The notes below the pieces were generated by a model. The model ran no database searches, was not told the DNA's origin, and was given only the letters and a program-made list of their open reading frames with translations. A DNA stretch of 64,000 nucleotides from Vibrio galatheae (GTDB taxonomy: Bacteria; Pseudomonadota; Gammaproteobacteria; Enterobacterales; Vibrionaceae). Made by a program: the position numbers and the translations under genes. The stretch spans positions 62,001 through 126,000 of the forward strand of contig NZ_JXXV01000011.1 of the NCBI RefSeq assembly GCF_000967545.1, written 5' to 3'. Below, in pieces: positions 17,896 through 28,239 of this stretch. Each line of letters starts with the position of its first letter. The stretch's first letter is position 1.

Positions 17896-18837
17896 TTATT
17901 TATTGATAGTAGCCATATACTCAGCCACACCTTCTGCAACTGTTTTGAACTTATGGCCGCAGCCCGCAGCGCGCAGCTTGGTGAGATCGGCTTGAGTAAA
18001 TTCTTGGTAAGCACCTTTTAAATGCTCTGGGAACGGAATGGTTTCCACCTGACCTTTGCCGTGGAACTGAATTACCGCTTTGGCCACTTCATCAAACGAC
18101 TCTGCGTTACCTGTACCAAGGTTGAAAATGCCAGATTGACCGCTTTCCATAAACCAAAGGTTAACCGCGGCTACATCACCAACGTAGACAAAGTCTCGTT
18201 TGAACGTTTCGCTGCCAGCAAACAGTTTCGGGTTTTCGCCCGCATTCATTTGATTGTTGAGGTGAAAGGCAACAGACGCCATTGAGCCTTTATGCTGTTC
18301 ACGTGGGCCATACACATTGAAGTAGCGGAAGCCAGTAATTTGCGACAGTTTTTCACCGTGCTGTTCAGCATCTTGCCAAACACGACGTACATAGTTATCA
18401 AACTGTTGCTTCGAGTAGCCATAGACGTTGAGTGCGCCTTCGTACTCTTTCTCTTCAATAAAGGTATCTGTCTCGCCGTAAGTGGCGGCAGAAGAGGCAT
18501 ATAAGAAAGGAATCTCACGCTCTAAACAGTAGTGAAGTAGCTCTTTTGAATACTCGTAGTTGTTGAGCATCATGTATTTGCCATCCCACTCAGTCGTTGC
18601 CGAGCAAGCACCTTCGTGGAACACCGCATCAATTGGGCCAAAGTCATCGCCAGCCATGATTTGAGTCAGGAAGTCATCACGGTCCATGTAATCTGCGATG
18701 TCTAGATCAACCAAGTTTTGGAACTTTTTGCCATTCTTGAGGTTGTCGACAACCAAAATGTCATTAATGCCTTTTTCATTTAATGCTTTAACGATATTGC
18801 TGCCAATCATGCCAGCGCCGCCAGTTACGATGATCAT
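17896..18837 (-). CDS. hldD: ADP-L-glycero-D-manno-heptose 6-epimerase
   Basis: Converts ADP-D-glycero- to ADP-L-glycero-D-manno-heptose, the donor for the GT9 transferases of this locus. SDR family protein of 313 aa with the NADP-binding motif GGAGMIGSN at residues 6-14, the catalytic YGYSK near residue 139, and [29 protein letters not shown] and [13 protein letters not shown], all typical of HldD. In Vibrio this gene (gmhD) marks the left border of the variable O-antigen/capsule region, as it does here. Confidence 0.97.
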   Translation of the reverse strand: MIIVTGGAGMIGSNIVKALNEKGINDILVVDNLKNGKKFQNLVDLDIADYMDRDDFLTQIMAGDDFGPIDAVFHEGACSATTEWDGKYMMLNNYEYSKELLHYCLEREIPFLYASSAATYGETDTFIEEKEYEGALNVYGYSKQQFDNYVRRVWQDAEQHGEKLSQITGFRYFNVYGPREQHKGSMASVAFHLNNQMNAGENPKLFAGSETFKRDFVYVGDVAAVNLWFMESGQSGIFNLGTGNAESFDEVAKAVIQFHGKGQVETIPFPEHLKGAYQEFTQADLTKLRAAGCGHKFKTVAEGVAEYMATINK

Positions 18838-18936
18838 ACCTACGCCTTACTAATGTTCGTTTATTGCCGTGAGTATATCAGTTAATAGTGGCGAGTTCCT
18901 AGGTGCTATTTTCTACAAGGGGAGTTGAGACGGAGG

Positions 18937-19085
18937 TCGTCATTCCAAAAGTGGGGCTCGAACTAGCTGGAATCTAGTCAATATTCGCCATTCGAGAAAC
19001 GAGGGATGAGTTATTTGGAGTCTGGGTTTTATGTGGGTTGGATAGATTCTGAATCACGCTTGTTCTTCGCTGTTCAGAATGACGA
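18937..19085. repeat. MITE-like intergenic repeat with terminal inverted repeats
   Basis: Nine-bp terminal inverted repeats TCGTCATTC (18937-18945) and GAATGACGA (19077-19085) bound a 149-bp stretch. Near the right end an 8-bp hairpin, ATTCTGAA (19046-19053) with TTCAGAAT (19073-19080), adds internal symmetry. Elements that begin CGTCATTCC and end GAATGACG are common dispersed intergenic repeats in Vibrio and other bacteria; membership of such a family is inferred from memory, not searched. Confidence 0.55.
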
Positions 19086-19255
19086 GGTAAAAGTTCCAGA
19101 CGCTTCTTTGTCTAGAGTTGCTCTTTCCAGGAGCTTGCACCCCAGAGCCTAGTTGATAAGTTGATAGATATGACGATCCTAAACGGCAGCAGAGGTGTTA
19201 CTGCATATATTGTGCAGCCGTAAAGTGGGCTCAGTGCATGACGTAAATGAATGCA

Positions 19256-19284
19256 TTGGTTTGAATGATGAGCTGTTGTACAAT
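19256..19284 (+). promoter_or_regulatory. Candidate sigma70 promoter for the cysD-led gene run
   Basis: TTGGTT (19256-19261), a 17-bp spacer and TACAAT (19279-19284): four and five matches to the consensus hexamers. A transcript from here would carry a leader of about 370 nt before cysD, which fits the long leaders of O-antigen and capsule operons. Confidence 0.45.
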
Positions 19285-19661
19285 AAGTACCAATTTAGGC
19301 AGTGAAGCCATCTTGCCTTCGAGCTAGGGAGAGAGAAAACAATCGCTTAGATAAGTTGTATGAGCTATTGGTCCCGGCGTTTTTAAGCGTATCTGTGTGA
19401 TCCAACCGTAATACATTCTTTATTTTCCTGATATGAACTTAAGCAGTTCTCGATGCCTTTGCTGTGTTTGGCGCAACTGTGGCTTGCCGTAAGCTAGTTA
19501 ACTGCGTTGATAGGTAAGGGGGTGTTGGTAAACTAGCCCACACCAAGATTTTTAGAGGATGGCCATTGAGGCATCCATAATGAATAAAAATACATACCAG
19601 TAAGTAACATTTACTGGAAAGAATATTAAATTTAGTACTTAAATGGCATGGACAAAGCAAC

Positions 19662-20582
19662 ATGACGACAATGATTACTACAGAAAGAATGACGCACTTA
19701 AAACAGCTTGAAGCTGAATCAATCCATATCATGCGTGAAGTTGCCGCTGAGTTTGATAACCCAGTGATGCTTTATTCTGTAGGTAAAGACTCATCTGTGA
19801 TGTTACACCTAGCAAAAAAAGCGTTCGCTCCAGGTATCCCGCCTTTTCCTTTAATGCATGTAGATACGACCTGGAAGTTCAAAGAGATGATCCAGTTCCG
19901 TGATTACATGGCAGAGAAACTCGGCATGAAGCTGATTGTTCATCAGAACCCTGAAGGGCTAAAAATGAACATTAGCCCGTTTGTGCATGGCGGCTCTAAG
20001 CATACTGATATCATGAAAACGCAAGGGCTAAAGCAAGCGCTAGATAAGCATGGTTTTGATGCGGCGTTTGGCGGTGCGAGGCGCGATGAAGAAAAATCAC
20101 GCGCTAAGGAACGGGTATATTCTTTTCGCGATGAACACCATCGATGGGATCCTAAAAACCAACGTCCAGAGCTGTGGAATATCTACAATGGCAAAGTCAA
20201 TAAAGGTGAGAGCATTCGTGTATTTCCTTTGTCTAACTGGACAGAGCTCGATATTTGGCAATACATCTATCTAGAAAGCATCGAAATTCCAAGCCTATAC
20301 CTTGCTAAAAAGCGCCCGGTTGTCGAACGTGACGGTATGTTGATCATGGTTGACGATGAGCGAATGGAGCTAAATGAGGGAGAGGTCATTGAAGAAAAGA
20401 TGGTTCGCTTCCGTACTTTAGGCTGTTACCCGTTAACAGGTGCTGTGGAATCAGAAGCGACGACACTGCCAGAAATTATCCAAGAGATGCTACTCACGAC
20501 CACCTCTGAGCGCCAAGGGCGCGCTATCGATCATGATAGCTCAGGGTCAATGGAGAAGAAAAAGCGCGAAGGTTATTTCTAA
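19662..20582 (+). CDS. cysD: Sulfate adenylyltransferase subunit 2
   Basis: ATP sulfurylase catalytic subunit that makes adenosine 5'-phosphosulfate (APS) from ATP and sulfate together with CysN. Protein of 306 aa, usual length, with the PP-loop SVGKDS near residue 40 and the [16 protein letters not shown] stretch near residue 137, all conserved. First gene of the sulfate-activation module (cysD, permease, cysC, DHH, cysN) that opens the O-antigen gene run. Its partner cysN lies 3.3 kb downstream instead of next to it. A second housekeeping copy probably exists elsewhere in the genome (inference). Confidence 0.95.
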   Translation: MTTMITTERMTHLKQLEAESIHIMREVAAEFDNPVMLYSVGKDSSVMLHLAKKAFAPGIPPFPLMHVDTTWKFKEMIQFRDYMAEKLGMKLIVHQNPEGLKMNISPFVHGGSKHTDIMKTQGLKQALDKHGFDAAFGGARRDEEKSRAKERVYSFRDEHHRWDPKNQRPELWNIYNGKVNKGESIRVFPLSNWTELDIWQYIYLESIEIPSLYLAKKRPVVERDGMLIMVDDERMELNEGEVIEEKMVRFRTLGCYPLTGAVESEATTLPEIIQEMLLTTTSERQGRAIDHDSSGSMEKKKREGYF

Positions 20583-20594
20583 CCTATTCACGCT

Positions 20595-22310
20595 ATGCTT
20601 ATTACTGCAATTGTCATTGTTGTCTTACTCACTAGCTTGATATTCTCAAAGTATCGAGCTGTGTACCTGTTTATTGGCGCGACGGTCGTTTTATATGTAT
20701 GCGGTCAAATTGAGCAAAGCCGCTTAATCGGCAATATCACTAATAGCTCTGTGCTGACCTTGGTGTGTTTAATGATAGCTTCTCTCGCGTTAGAGAGAAG
20801 TTACTTGTTGCCATGGCTATCGAGTAAAATATTTGATGACAGTTATGGAAAAACACTTTTCAGGCTCGGTATATCCAGTGCTGTAAGTTCGGCCTTTCTT
20901 AACAATACCGCGGTTGTTGCGACATTGATGGGTGGTGTACAGCGTAATCAAGATCACCCACCATCCTCTTTGCTTATCCCTCTGTCTTATTTTGCTATTT
21001 TGGGCGGTACCTTAACCCTAATAGGGACCGCGACCAATTTGGTCGTCAATGCTTTACTGGGCGAGTACGGTCAAACCGAGTTAGATTTCTTTAGTTTCTT
21101 GCCTGTTGGTTTATCTTTGGTTGTCGTGGTTGGTGGCGTGATTTTTGTTAGCTCTCGAAAATTGACACGTAAAGATGAGCTTAACATTCAAGATACTCAC
21201 TACTTCATCGATGCGGAAGTGAAGCCAGATAGCCAGCTGGTGGGCAATACGGTGAGAGAAAATAAACTGCGGTCACTAGATGGCCTGTTTTTGGCAGAGA
21301 TTGTTAGAGGTGATCAGCTCATCTCTCCTGTTACGCCTGATACTCGTATTCAAGCTAATGATAAGTTGGTTTTCACTGGGGATGTCGAAAACGTTAAGCA
21401 AATTCATTTGCTTGATGGGGTCGAGATTTTCGCTGATGAGAGTCAACTTCTCTCCTCCAACCTTACCGAGGTTATTGTAAGCCCAGAATCGGTTTTGATT
21501 GGAAAAACGCTTAAAGTCACCGACTTCCGCTCACGCTTTGATGCCGCAGTGGTCGCTATTAGTCGTGAGGGGCATCGCCTGTCTGGCAAGCTTGGTGAGC
21601 AAGTAATTCGCTCTGGAGATAAGTTAATGTTGGCGATTGGTGATGACTTCAATAAGCGGCAAAACTTAACTCGAAACTTTTTTATTATCAGTGGTATTGA
21701 GCTCAATCATACACTGTCCACCAGCCAAAACTTACTGGCTATATTCGGTTTTCTCGGTGCGGTTGCAACCTCGGCGATGACGTCGGTATCCCTACTAGAA
21801 TCGATATGTGCTTACATTTTGTTGATGCTCGGAGTTGGAGTACTTGACGGTACAACCATTCGCCGCCGTTTTCCGTTTGAACTGTGGACAGTTTTGGTCT
21901 GCGCACTTTCTATTGCTTATACTTTTACTTCGTCTGGTTTGGCCGAGTGGATTATACAAGGGCTTTATGGCTTATTAGGCGAACAACAGCCCTATGTGGC
22001 GTTAGTATGCTTATTTCTGGTGACGGTATTGCTGACAGAAATTATCACCAATACTGCTGCAGCGGCGATTATGTTACCGATAGGACTAGCACTGGCCGAT
22101 GCTTATCAGGTTTCTACACTACCTTTTATTATGGCCGTCGCATATGCAGCAAGCGCGTGCTTCTTGAGCCCATATGGGTACCAAACCAATTTGATGGTAA
22201 TGAATGCAGGCGGTTACCACTTTAAAGACTTTATTAAAGTGGGGTGGAGAGTATCACTGACCTATAACGTAGTCGCATTAGTCGCGATACCACTATTTTT
22301 TCCTTTTTAA
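20595..22310 (+). CDS. SLC13-family permease with two RCK/TrkA-C domains
   Basis: Inner-membrane transporter of 571 aa. About five hydrophobic segments precede residue 195, then two TrkA-C domains at about 205-275 and 295-360 ([13 protein letters not shown] and [13 protein letters not shown] begin them, each closing with a GDKL-type strand), and about five further segments follow. This architecture occurs in sulfate/anion permeases next to cysDNC in marine gammaproteobacteria. Position between cysD and cysC, 12 and 19 bp away, supports sulfate import for APS synthesis. Substrate is inferred from context. Confidence 0.85.
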   Translation: MLITAIVIVVLLTSLIFSKYRAVYLFIGATVVLYVCGQIEQSRLIGNITNSSVLTLVCLMIASLALERSYLLPWLSSKIFDDSYGKTLFRLGISSAVSSAFLNNTAVVATLMGGVQRNQDHPPSSLLIPLSYFAILGGTLTLIGTATNLVVNALLGEYGQTELDFFSFLPVGLSLVVVVGGVIFVSSRKLTRKDELNIQDTHYFIDAEVKPDSQLVGNTVRENKLRSLDGLFLAEIVRGDQLISPVTPDTRIQANDKLVFTGDVENVKQIHLLDGVEIFADESQLLSSNLTEVIVSPESVLIGKTLKVTDFRSRFDAAVVAISREGHRLSGKLGEQVIRSGDKLMLAIGDDFNKRQNLTRNFFIISGIELNHTLSTSQNLLAIFGFLGAVATSAMTSVSLLESICAYILLMLGVGVLDGTTIRRRFPFELWTVLVCALSIAYTFTSSGLAEWIIQGLYGLLGEQQPYVALVCLFLVTVLLTEIITNTAAAAIMLPIGLALADAYQVSTLPFIMAVAYAASACFLSPYGYQTNLMVMNAGGYHFKDFIKVGWRVSLTYNVVALVAIPLFFPF

Positions 22311-22329
22311 TCGTTTTGAAAGTAGATTT

Positions 22330-22956
22330 ATGAACCCGTATACAAATAAACAGCATGATTCAGTGAGCGACGATATTGTTTGGCATAATACTAGTGTCTC
22401 TGCGCAAGAGCGTGCCCAGCTAAAACAGCAAAAGCCGGTAGTGCTTTGGTTTACTGGCTTAAGTGGTTCGGGTAAATCGACCGTTGCCAATGCAGTAGAA
22501 AAAAAATTGCTTGCACTCGGTAAGCATAGTTATCTGCTTGATGGTGACAATGTGCGCCATGGACTCAATAAAGACCTAGGTTTTAGCGATGAAGATCGTG
22601 TTGAAAACATTCGCCGTATTGGTGAGGTAGCCAAATTGTTTGTGGATTCGGGCACTATTGTGTTAACTGCATTTATCTCTCCATTTATTGCCGACCGTGC
22701 ACAAGTAAGAGTCTTATTGAGCGATGAGCAGTTTTTAGAAGTGTTTATCGATACACCGCTAGACGTATGTGAGCAGCGCGACCCTAAAGGATTATACAAA
22801 AAAGCTCGCGCTGGTGAGATTAAGCACTTTACTGGGATTGATTCTGAGTATGAAGCGCCAAGTAATGCTGAAATTCACGTGCAAACAGCAGGCGTATCGA
22901 TCGAAGCTTGCGCTCAGCAGATTATTAATCTACTTATCGAACGCGAGTATATCTAA
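22330..22956 (+). CDS. cysC: Adenylyl-sulfate kinase
   Basis: Phosphorylates APS to 3'-phosphoadenylyl sulfate (PAPS), the donor of sulfotransferases. Protein of 208 aa with Walker A GLSGSGKS at residues 44-51, the DGDNVRHGL stretch near residue 74, and FISPF near residue 116 with the conserved Ser. Full length and intact. With cysD and cysN it gives a complete PAPS pathway in the cluster; PAPS here most likely feeds the sulfotransferase at 29349 rather than cysteine synthesis, since no cysH, cysI or cysJ is nearby. Confidence 0.95.
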   Translation: MNPYTNKQHDSVSDDIVWHNTSVSAQERAQLKQQKPVVLWFTGLSGSGKSTVANAVEKKLLALGKHSYLLDGDNVRHGLNKDLGFSDEDRVENIRRIGEVAKLFVDSGTIVLTAFISPFIADRAQVRVLLSDEQFLEVFIDTPLDVCEQRDPKGLYKKARAGEIKHFTGIDSEYEAPSNAEIHVQTAGVSIEACAQQIINLLIEREYI

Positions 22957-22958
22957 TT

Positions 22959-23924
22959 ATGCATTACGATGTGTTCAATGGTGATGCAGATGGCATCTTA
23001 TCTTTGGTTCAACTGCGCAGGTTTGATCCTAGAAGTTCAACTTTAATCACTGGTGTGAAGCGAGACATCAAGCTAGTGCAGCAAGTGGTTGCTCAACTTG
23101 ATGTGAGTGGAGTAACGGTTTTAGATCTTTCGATGGAAAAAAACCTAAGCGCGCTTCACCAGCTGCTAGACAAAGATATCCCGGTTTTTTATTGTGATCA
23201 TCACCGTACGGGAGAAGTGCCGCAAGCCGATAACTTTACCGCGCTAATCAACTTGGATGCGCAAATGTGTACCAGTTTACTTATCAATAAACATATCGGC
23301 GGGCGTTATGTACATTGGGCGATTGCGGGCGCGTTCGGTGACAATCTCAACTCTCAAGCTGAACATTTAGCCATTGAGTGTGGGTTAACACAAAAACAAA
23401 CAGAATTTTTAAAACAGTTGGGCGTTTTAATCAATTACAATGGCTATGGTGCGAGCTTATCTGATTTGCATATCGCCCCCGCAGAGCTCTTTACCCAGTT
23501 GATGCAGTATGAGTCTCCGTTTGAATTACAAGCAGATGCGAATTCACCCTACTATGTGCTTAAACAAGGGTATGAAAGTGACGCCAATCATTTAACAAGG
23601 TTACAGGCGAAATATTCTACATCTGAAGCTGAAGTATATATATTGCCATGTGAAGCTTGGGCAAGGCGTATCAGAGGAGTGTTCGGCAATCAGTTGGCTA
23701 ACCAGTCACCAAGTAAAGCTCATGCAGTGTTAACGCTTAACGCAAGTGGTGAAGATTATACCGTGAGCGTGAGAGCGCCTTTAGAAAACAGAACTGGCGC
23801 CGATGAAGTATGCAGTCAGTTTGCCACTGGTGGCGGCCGTAAGGCAGCGGCTGGAATTAATCAATTACCAGAGTCTGAAGTTGAACACTTTATTCAGGCT
23901 CTAAATCAGTTTTATAAGAAGTAG
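22959..23924 (+). CDS. DHH/DHHA1 phosphoesterase, candidate 3'-phosphoadenosine phosphate phosphatase
   Basis: Protein of 321 aa. The DHH-superfamily metal motifs are visible: FNGDADGI at residues 6-13, an Asp motif in VLDLSMEKN near residue 48, the signature DHHRTGE near residue 78 and GAFGDN near residue 125. A C-terminal DHHA1 domain ends with GGGRKAAAG near residue 290. NrnA, a relative, degrades nano-RNA and dephosphorylates pAp. Two bases after cysC and nine before cysN, this gene is well placed to remove PAP left by sulfotransfer, a job usually done by CysQ. The activity is inferred; a nuclease role is the alternative. Confidence 0.75.
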   Translation: MHYDVFNGDADGILSLVQLRRFDPRSSTLITGVKRDIKLVQQVVAQLDVSGVTVLDLSMEKNLSALHQLLDKDIPVFYCDHHRTGEVPQADNFTALINLDAQMCTSLLINKHIGGRYVHWAIAGAFGDNLNSQAEHLAIECGLTQKQTEFLKQLGVLINYNGYGASLSDLHIAPAELFTQLMQYESPFELQADANSPYYVLKQGYESDANHLTRLQAKYSTSEAEVYILPCEAWARRIRGVFGNQLANQSPSKAHAVLTLNASGEDYTVSVRAPLENRTGADEVCSQFATGGGRKAAAGINQLPESEVEHFIQALNQFYKK

Positions 23925-23933
23925 GAATAGGAC

Positions 23934-25346
23934 ATGTCACACTCTTCAGAGCTTATCGCGAAAGATATCGAAGCATACCTAAAAGTGCATGAAAACAAGG
24001 ATTTATTGCGTTTTTTAACCTGTGGCAATGTGGATGATGGTAAATCTACTCTTATCGGACGCTTACTTTACGATTCAAAACTGATCTATGAAGATCAGAT
24101 GGCCGCGATTGAAAAGGACTCTCAGAAATTCAACACCACAGATGGAGCGTTTGACTTGGCCCTATTGGTTGATGGGCTTCAATCTGAGCGTGAACAAGGC
24201 ATCACCATTGATGTTGCTTACCGCTATTTCTCGACTGATAAACGTAAGTTCATCATTGCTGATACCCCAGGGCATGAGCAGTACACACGTAATATGGTGA
24301 CTGGTGCATCGACTTGTGACTTAGCGATCGTAATGGTTGATGCGCGCCGTGGTATTCAGACCCAAACCCGCCGACACAGCTATATTTGTTCTCTGTTAGG
24401 TATCAAGCACATCATTGTTGCGATTAACAAAATGGATTTGATGGACTATAGCCAAGAGGTATATCAGCAAATTAAAGCAGATTATCGTGATATGGCGAAA
24501 AACTTCAATATTGACGATATTCGTTTTGTGCCTATCTCTGCGCTGAAAGGCGACAATGTGGTGGCACCAAGTGAAAAAATGGATTGGTACCCTGGCGCTA
24601 CACTAATAAAGTTGCTGGAAACAGTGAAAGTCGATAAAGATAAAGACCTCGAGCACATGCGCTTTCCAGTTCAATACGTTAATCGCCCAAATTTAGACTT
24701 TCGAGGATTTTGTGGAACCTTGGCATCTGGTCAAGTCCAAGTCGGTGATGATGTGACAGCGCTGCCTTCTGGCAAGACATCAAAAGTGAAATCTATAGTC
24801 ACGCATGACGGTGAGCTAAATACAGCGCAGCCAGGCCAAGCAATCACCATAACATTGGAAGATGAAATCGATATTTCTCGTGGTGATATGATAGTTCACA
24901 CCGGGCATGAGCCTAAAGTGACCAATCAATGCCAAACACACTTGGTGTGGATGGGTGAACAGCCAATGCTGACCCACAAAGAGTATTTATTTAAATTCGC
25001 TACCAAGAGCTGCTCAGGTAAGGTTGCAAGTATTACGCATAAAGTTGATGTAAATACATTAGATCAGCACGCCGAAAATGCAGAAAGCTTAGAGCTTAAT
25101 GAAATAGCACTTACCAACATCAAGCTTACTGATTACGTAGCATTGGATGAGTATCACAAGTTGCCTCAAACAGGAGCTTTTATTGTGATTGACCGTATCA
25201 ATAACGTCACGGTGGGGGCGGGTATGGTAAATGCCGTTTCTGATGATGATAAAAACTCTGAGGAGCGTGTTTACACTGAATCTGAAAGAGCGCTGAATGC
25301 ATTTATCTGTGAGCAGTTCCCTGAGTGGGGTTGCAAAAGTATTTAG
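23934..25346 (+). CDS. cysN: Sulfate adenylyltransferase subunit 1 (GTPase)
   Basis: GTP-hydrolysing partner of CysD that drives APS formation. Protein of 470 aa related to EF-Tu, with G1 GNVDDGKS near residue 31, G3 DTPGHEQY near residue 106 and G4 NKMD near residue 165. It stops after domain 3, so no APS kinase domain is fused; cysC supplies that. It follows the DHH gene by 9 bp and ends the sulfate-activation module; a 64-bp gap without a clear terminator leads to the wbpA-like gene. Confidence 0.95.
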   Translation: MSHSSELIAKDIEAYLKVHENKDLLRFLTCGNVDDGKSTLIGRLLYDSKLIYEDQMAAIEKDSQKFNTTDGAFDLALLVDGLQSEREQGITIDVAYRYFSTDKRKFIIADTPGHEQYTRNMVTGASTCDLAIVMVDARRGIQTQTRRHSYICSLLGIKHIIVAINKMDLMDYSQEVYQQIKADYRDMAKNFNIDDIRFVPISALKGDNVVAPSEKMDWYPGATLIKLLETVKVDKDKDLEHMRFPVQYVNRPNLDFRGFCGTLASGQVQVGDDVTALPSGKTSKVKSIVTHDGELNTAQPGQAITITLEDEIDISRGDMIVHTGHEPKVTNQCQTHLVWMGEQPMLTHKEYLFKFATKSCSGKVASITHKVDVNTLDQHAENAESLELNEIALTNIKLTDYVALDEYHKLPQTGAFIVIDRINNVTVGAGMVNAVSDDDKNSEERVYTESERALNAFICEQFPEWGCKSI

Positions 25347-25410
25347 AACAATAAGCTGTTTTTTGGGCTTGTGATATTGTGGCTAGGTGAAGTTTTAAAG
25401 GTTTACAAAT

Positions 25411-26679
25411 ATGTTTGATTTGAAAATAGCAGTTATTGGTCAAGGCTATGTTGGTTTGCCCTTAGCTGTTGAATTTGGGAAAAAATACCCCACTATCGGT
25501 TTTGATATTAATGCCTCTAGAGTGAAAGAGTTGAGTGATGGGGTGGATAGTACCCTTGAATGCAGTACCGAGCAGATTCGCTCCTCGGTCAATTTAACAT
25601 TCACAGCCGAGCTTGAAGATATCAAGTCGGCTAATTTTTATGTCGTAACAGTCCCAACTCCAATTACGGATGAGAATACACCAGATTTAACGCCGCTCAA
25701 AAAAGCTTCTGAAGCTCTAGCTACTGTTATCTCTAAAGGGAATGTGGTTGTCTTTGAATCAACAGTTTACCCAGGTGCGACAGAAGAAGTCTGTCTGCCA
25801 ATAATTGAAAAACTATCGGGTCTAAAGTTTAACCAAGACTTCTTTGCTGGTTATAGTCCCGAGCGTATTAATCCAGGAGACAAAGTAAACACTCTGACCA
25901 AAATTATGAAAATTACTTCAGGCTCCACTCCTGAAGTTGCTGAATATGTTGATAATGTTTACCAAAGCATTATTACCGCTGGGACGCATAAAGCTTCGTC
26001 TATTAAAGTGGCTGAAGCAGCTAAGGTAATTGAAAATACGCAGCGTGACTTGAATATAGCTATCATCAATGAATTTGCAAAAATATTCAATCGATTAAAT
26101 ATTGATACTGAAGAGGTTTTAAAAGCAGCGGGTACGAAATGGAACTTCTTACCATTTAAGCCAGGCCTGGTCGGTGGTCACTGTATAAGTGTGGATCCTT
26201 ATTACTTAACTCATAAAGCGAAGGAAGTCGGTTACTCACCTGAGGTTATACTCGCTGGTCGTCGCATTAATGATGGAATGGGTCAATATGTGGCGACCCA
26301 GATGGTCAAGAAGTTATCAAGTAAAAAAATTCACATTGATGAATCCAGAGTGTTGATTATGGGGTTCACTTTCAAAGGTGATTGTCCTGATGTACGCAAT
26401 ACTAAAGTGATTGAAATCATTAAAGAGTTAAAAGATTTCAATGTCCAAGTCGACGTTTTTGATAACTGGGCGGACCCTCAAGAAGTTGAGCAAGAATATG
26501 GTCTTAAGCTCATTAACAAGCTTGAAGAAGGAGCTTACGATGGCATCATTCTAGCTGTGGACCATGAGGAAACTAAGGCTATGGGTATCGAAGCGATTCG
26601 TAAGCTTGGTAAAGAAAAGCATGTTGTATACGATGTTAAGTACGTGTTTGCTCCAGGTGTTACTGATATTCGTCTGTAA
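25411..26679 (+). CDS. wbpA: UDP-N-acetylglucosamine 6-dehydrogenase (WbpA/TviB type)
   Basis: NAD-dependent two-step oxidation of UDP-GlcNAc to UDP-GlcNAcA. Protein of 422 aa, the length of WbpA/TviB, with the Rossmann motif GQGYVG at residues 10-15, the hinge-region [10 protein letters not shown] and the catalytic Cys258 in [12 protein letters not shown]. WbpA/TviB-type sequence features rather than Ugd-type, and the next three genes are the matching 3-oxidation, acetyltransfer and transamination steps. First gene of the diacetamido-uronic acid module. Confidence 0.9.
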   Translation: MFDLKIAVIGQGYVGLPLAVEFGKKYPTIGFDINASRVKELSDGVDSTLECSTEQIRSSVNLTFTAELEDIKSANFYVVTVPTPITDENTPDLTPLKKASEALATVISKGNVVVFESTVYPGATEEVCLPIIEKLSGLKFNQDFFAGYSPERINPGDKVNTLTKIMKITSGSTPEVAEYVDNVYQSIITAGTHKASSIKVAEAAKVIENTQRDLNIAIINEFAKIFNRLNIDTEEVLKAAGTKWNFLPFKPGLVGGHCISVDPYYLTHKAKEVGYSPEVILAGRRINDGMGQYVATQMVKKLSSKKIHIDESRVLIMGFTFKGDCPDVRNTKVIEIIKELKDFNVQVDVFDNWADPQEVEQEYGLKLINKLEEGAYDGIILAVDHEETKAMGIEAIRKLGKEKHVVYDVKYVFAPGVTDIRL

Positions 26680-26691
26680 GGAAAAATAACA

Positions 26692-27639
26692 ATGAAAAAA
26701 TTCGCTCTGATTGGCACAGGGGGGTATATTGCACCTCGTCACCTTAATGCCATAAAAGACACTGGTAACACACTGGATGTAGCAATGGATGTGAATGACT
26801 CTGTGGGTATCATGGATATGCACTTTCCAGAATCTGAGTTTTTTACCGAGTTTGAAGACTTTGCCGCATACGTTGAAGATGAAGCACTTAAAGGCAACAA
26901 ATTGGATTACATCTCAATCTGTACACCTAATTATCTGCATGCACCACAAATGAAGTTTGCTCTTAAAAACGGTATCGACGTTATTTGTGAAAAGCCGTTA
27001 GTGCTTAACTCTGAAGAGCTAAATACGTTAAAAGCTTATGAAGAAAAGTATGGAGCGAAAGTTAATAGTATCTTACAGTTGCGCTTACACCCTTCTATCA
27101 TCTCGCTCCGAGAAAAAGTGAGAAATGCACCAGCTGATAAAGTGTTTGATGTTGAACTAACTTATATGACATCTCGTGGTAAGTGGTACCTAAAATCATG
27201 GAAAGGAGTGAATGAAAAATCGGGTGGCGTCGCAACCAACGTCGGTGTGCACTTCTTTGATATGTTGCACTTTATCTTTGGTGATATAAAAGCAAATGAA
27301 GTTCATTATAAAGATGAACAAACGGTAGCTGGCTACTTAGAATATGAACGTGCGCGGGTTAAATGGTTCCTATCTATTGATGCCAGTTACCTACCAGACA
27401 ATGCGGTGCAAGGTGAGAAAAAAACTTATCGCAGCATCATGATTGAAGATGAAGAGCTAGAATTTTCCGGTGGTTTTACAGACCTTCACACCCAAAGCTA
27501 TCAAAATATCTTAGCGGGTAACGGCTATGGCTTGGAAGAAAATCGTGCTGCGATTGAAACAGTTGAAAAAATCAGAGAGCAAGAAACCGTTTTTGTACCA
27601 GAGCACCACCATACGTTACTTTGCAAAATTCTTAAATAG
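26692..27639 (+). CDS. wbpB: UDP-GlcNAcA 3-dehydrogenase (WbpB-like, Gfo/Idh/MocA family)
   Basis: Protein of 315 aa with an N-terminal Rossmann motif [13 protein letters not shown], the family CEKPLVL motif near residue 100, and the substrate-domain stretch [17 protein letters not shown] near residue 180, characteristic of WbpB/WlbA. It oxidises C3 of UDP-GlcNAcA to the 3-keto sugar. The ATG follows an AAGGA site. Its neighbours are the WbpA, WbpD and WbpE homologues in the order used by this pathway. Confidence 0.88.
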   Translation: MKKFALIGTGGYIAPRHLNAIKDTGNTLDVAMDVNDSVGIMDMHFPESEFFTEFEDFAAYVEDEALKGNKLDYISICTPNYLHAPQMKFALKNGIDVICEKPLVLNSEELNTLKAYEEKYGAKVNSILQLRLHPSIISLREKVRNAPADKVFDVELTYMTSRGKWYLKSWKGVNEKSGGVATNVGVHFFDMLHFIFGDIKANEVHYKDEQTVAGYLEYERARVKWFLSIDASYLPDNAVQGEKKTYRSIMIEDEELEFSGGFTDLHTQSYQNILAGNGYGLEENRAAIETVEKIREQETVFVPEHHHTLLCKILK

Positions 27640-27647
27640 GCTTTGTT

Positions 27648-28238
27648 ATGAGTTTTATGAAACATGATACGGCGATCATCGATGATGGTGCGGTAATAGG
27701 TGAAGGCTCTCGTATTTGGCACTGGGCACATGTGTGTTCTGGTGCCTGTATTGGAAATGGTGTCTCGCTTGGTCAAAATGTGTTTGTTGGGAATAAGGTA
27801 ACCATTGGCGATTACTGCAAAATCCAAAATAACGTTTCTGTTTACGATAATGTACATCTAGGGGAGGGAGTATTTTGTGGGCCTAGCATGGTGTTTACCA
27901 ACGTATACAATCCGCGCTCCCTTGTTGAACGTAAAAATGAATACCGTGACACCATAGTAAAAAAAGGAGCCACGCTGGGGGCCAACTGTACTATTGTGTG
28001 TGGCATAACCATTGGCGAATACGCGTTTGTGGGCGCGGGTACAGTAGTAAATAAAGATGTCAAACCGTTTGCTTTAGTTGTGGGAGTACCGGCTAAACAA
28101 ATAGGATGGATGAGTGCGTTTGGACAAAGGCTTGACCTACCTCTCAATGGCGACGCTGAAATCACCTGTGAGAAAACAGGTGATAGATACCAACTAGCCG
28201 ATGGCTATCTAAATTACCTACCCAAGGCCAATAAGTAA
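27648..28238 (+). CDS. wbpD: UDP-2-acetamido-3-amino-uronic acid N-acetyltransferase (WbpD-like)
   Basis: Left-handed beta-helix protein of 196 aa (examples of repeats: [41 protein letters not shown]), with [13 protein letters not shown] near residue 83 and the closing [12 protein letters not shown], as in WbpD/WlbB. It acetylates the 3-amino group to give UDP-GlcNAc3NAcA using acetyl-CoA. The gene lies 8 bp after wbpB and one base before wbpE. Confidence 0.9.
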   Translation: MSFMKHDTAIIDDGAVIGEGSRIWHWAHVCSGACIGNGVSLGQNVFVGNKVTIGDYCKIQNNVSVYDNVHLGEGVFCGPSMVFTNVYNPRSLVERKNEYRDTIVKKGATLGANCTIVCGITIGEYAFVGAGTVVNKDVKPFALVVGVPAKQIGWMSAFGQRLDLPLNGDAEITCEKTGDRYQLADGYLNYLPKANK

Positions 28239-28239
28239 T

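Larger units (their letters stand above)
18838..19661. other. Non-coding 824-bp region upstream of the O-antigen gene run
   Basis: No convincing gene on either strand. It contains a repeat-like element (18937-19085), a candidate sigma70 promoter (19256-19284) and a leader of about 370 nt before cysD with at least two weak hairpins (19493-19537 and 19556-19576). Its position between hldD and a 25-kb same-strand gene run makes it the natural control region of the whole cluster. Confidence 0.7.

Noticed and set aside
19439..19732. Minus-strand open frame of 97 codons in the leader of cysD
   Set aside because: It overlaps the start of cysD, has no recognisable domain, and the region behaves as an untranslated leader.
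20440..20640. Plus-strand open frame across the cysD end
   Set aside because: It is an alternative frame of cysD and the permease start, without its own ribosome site.
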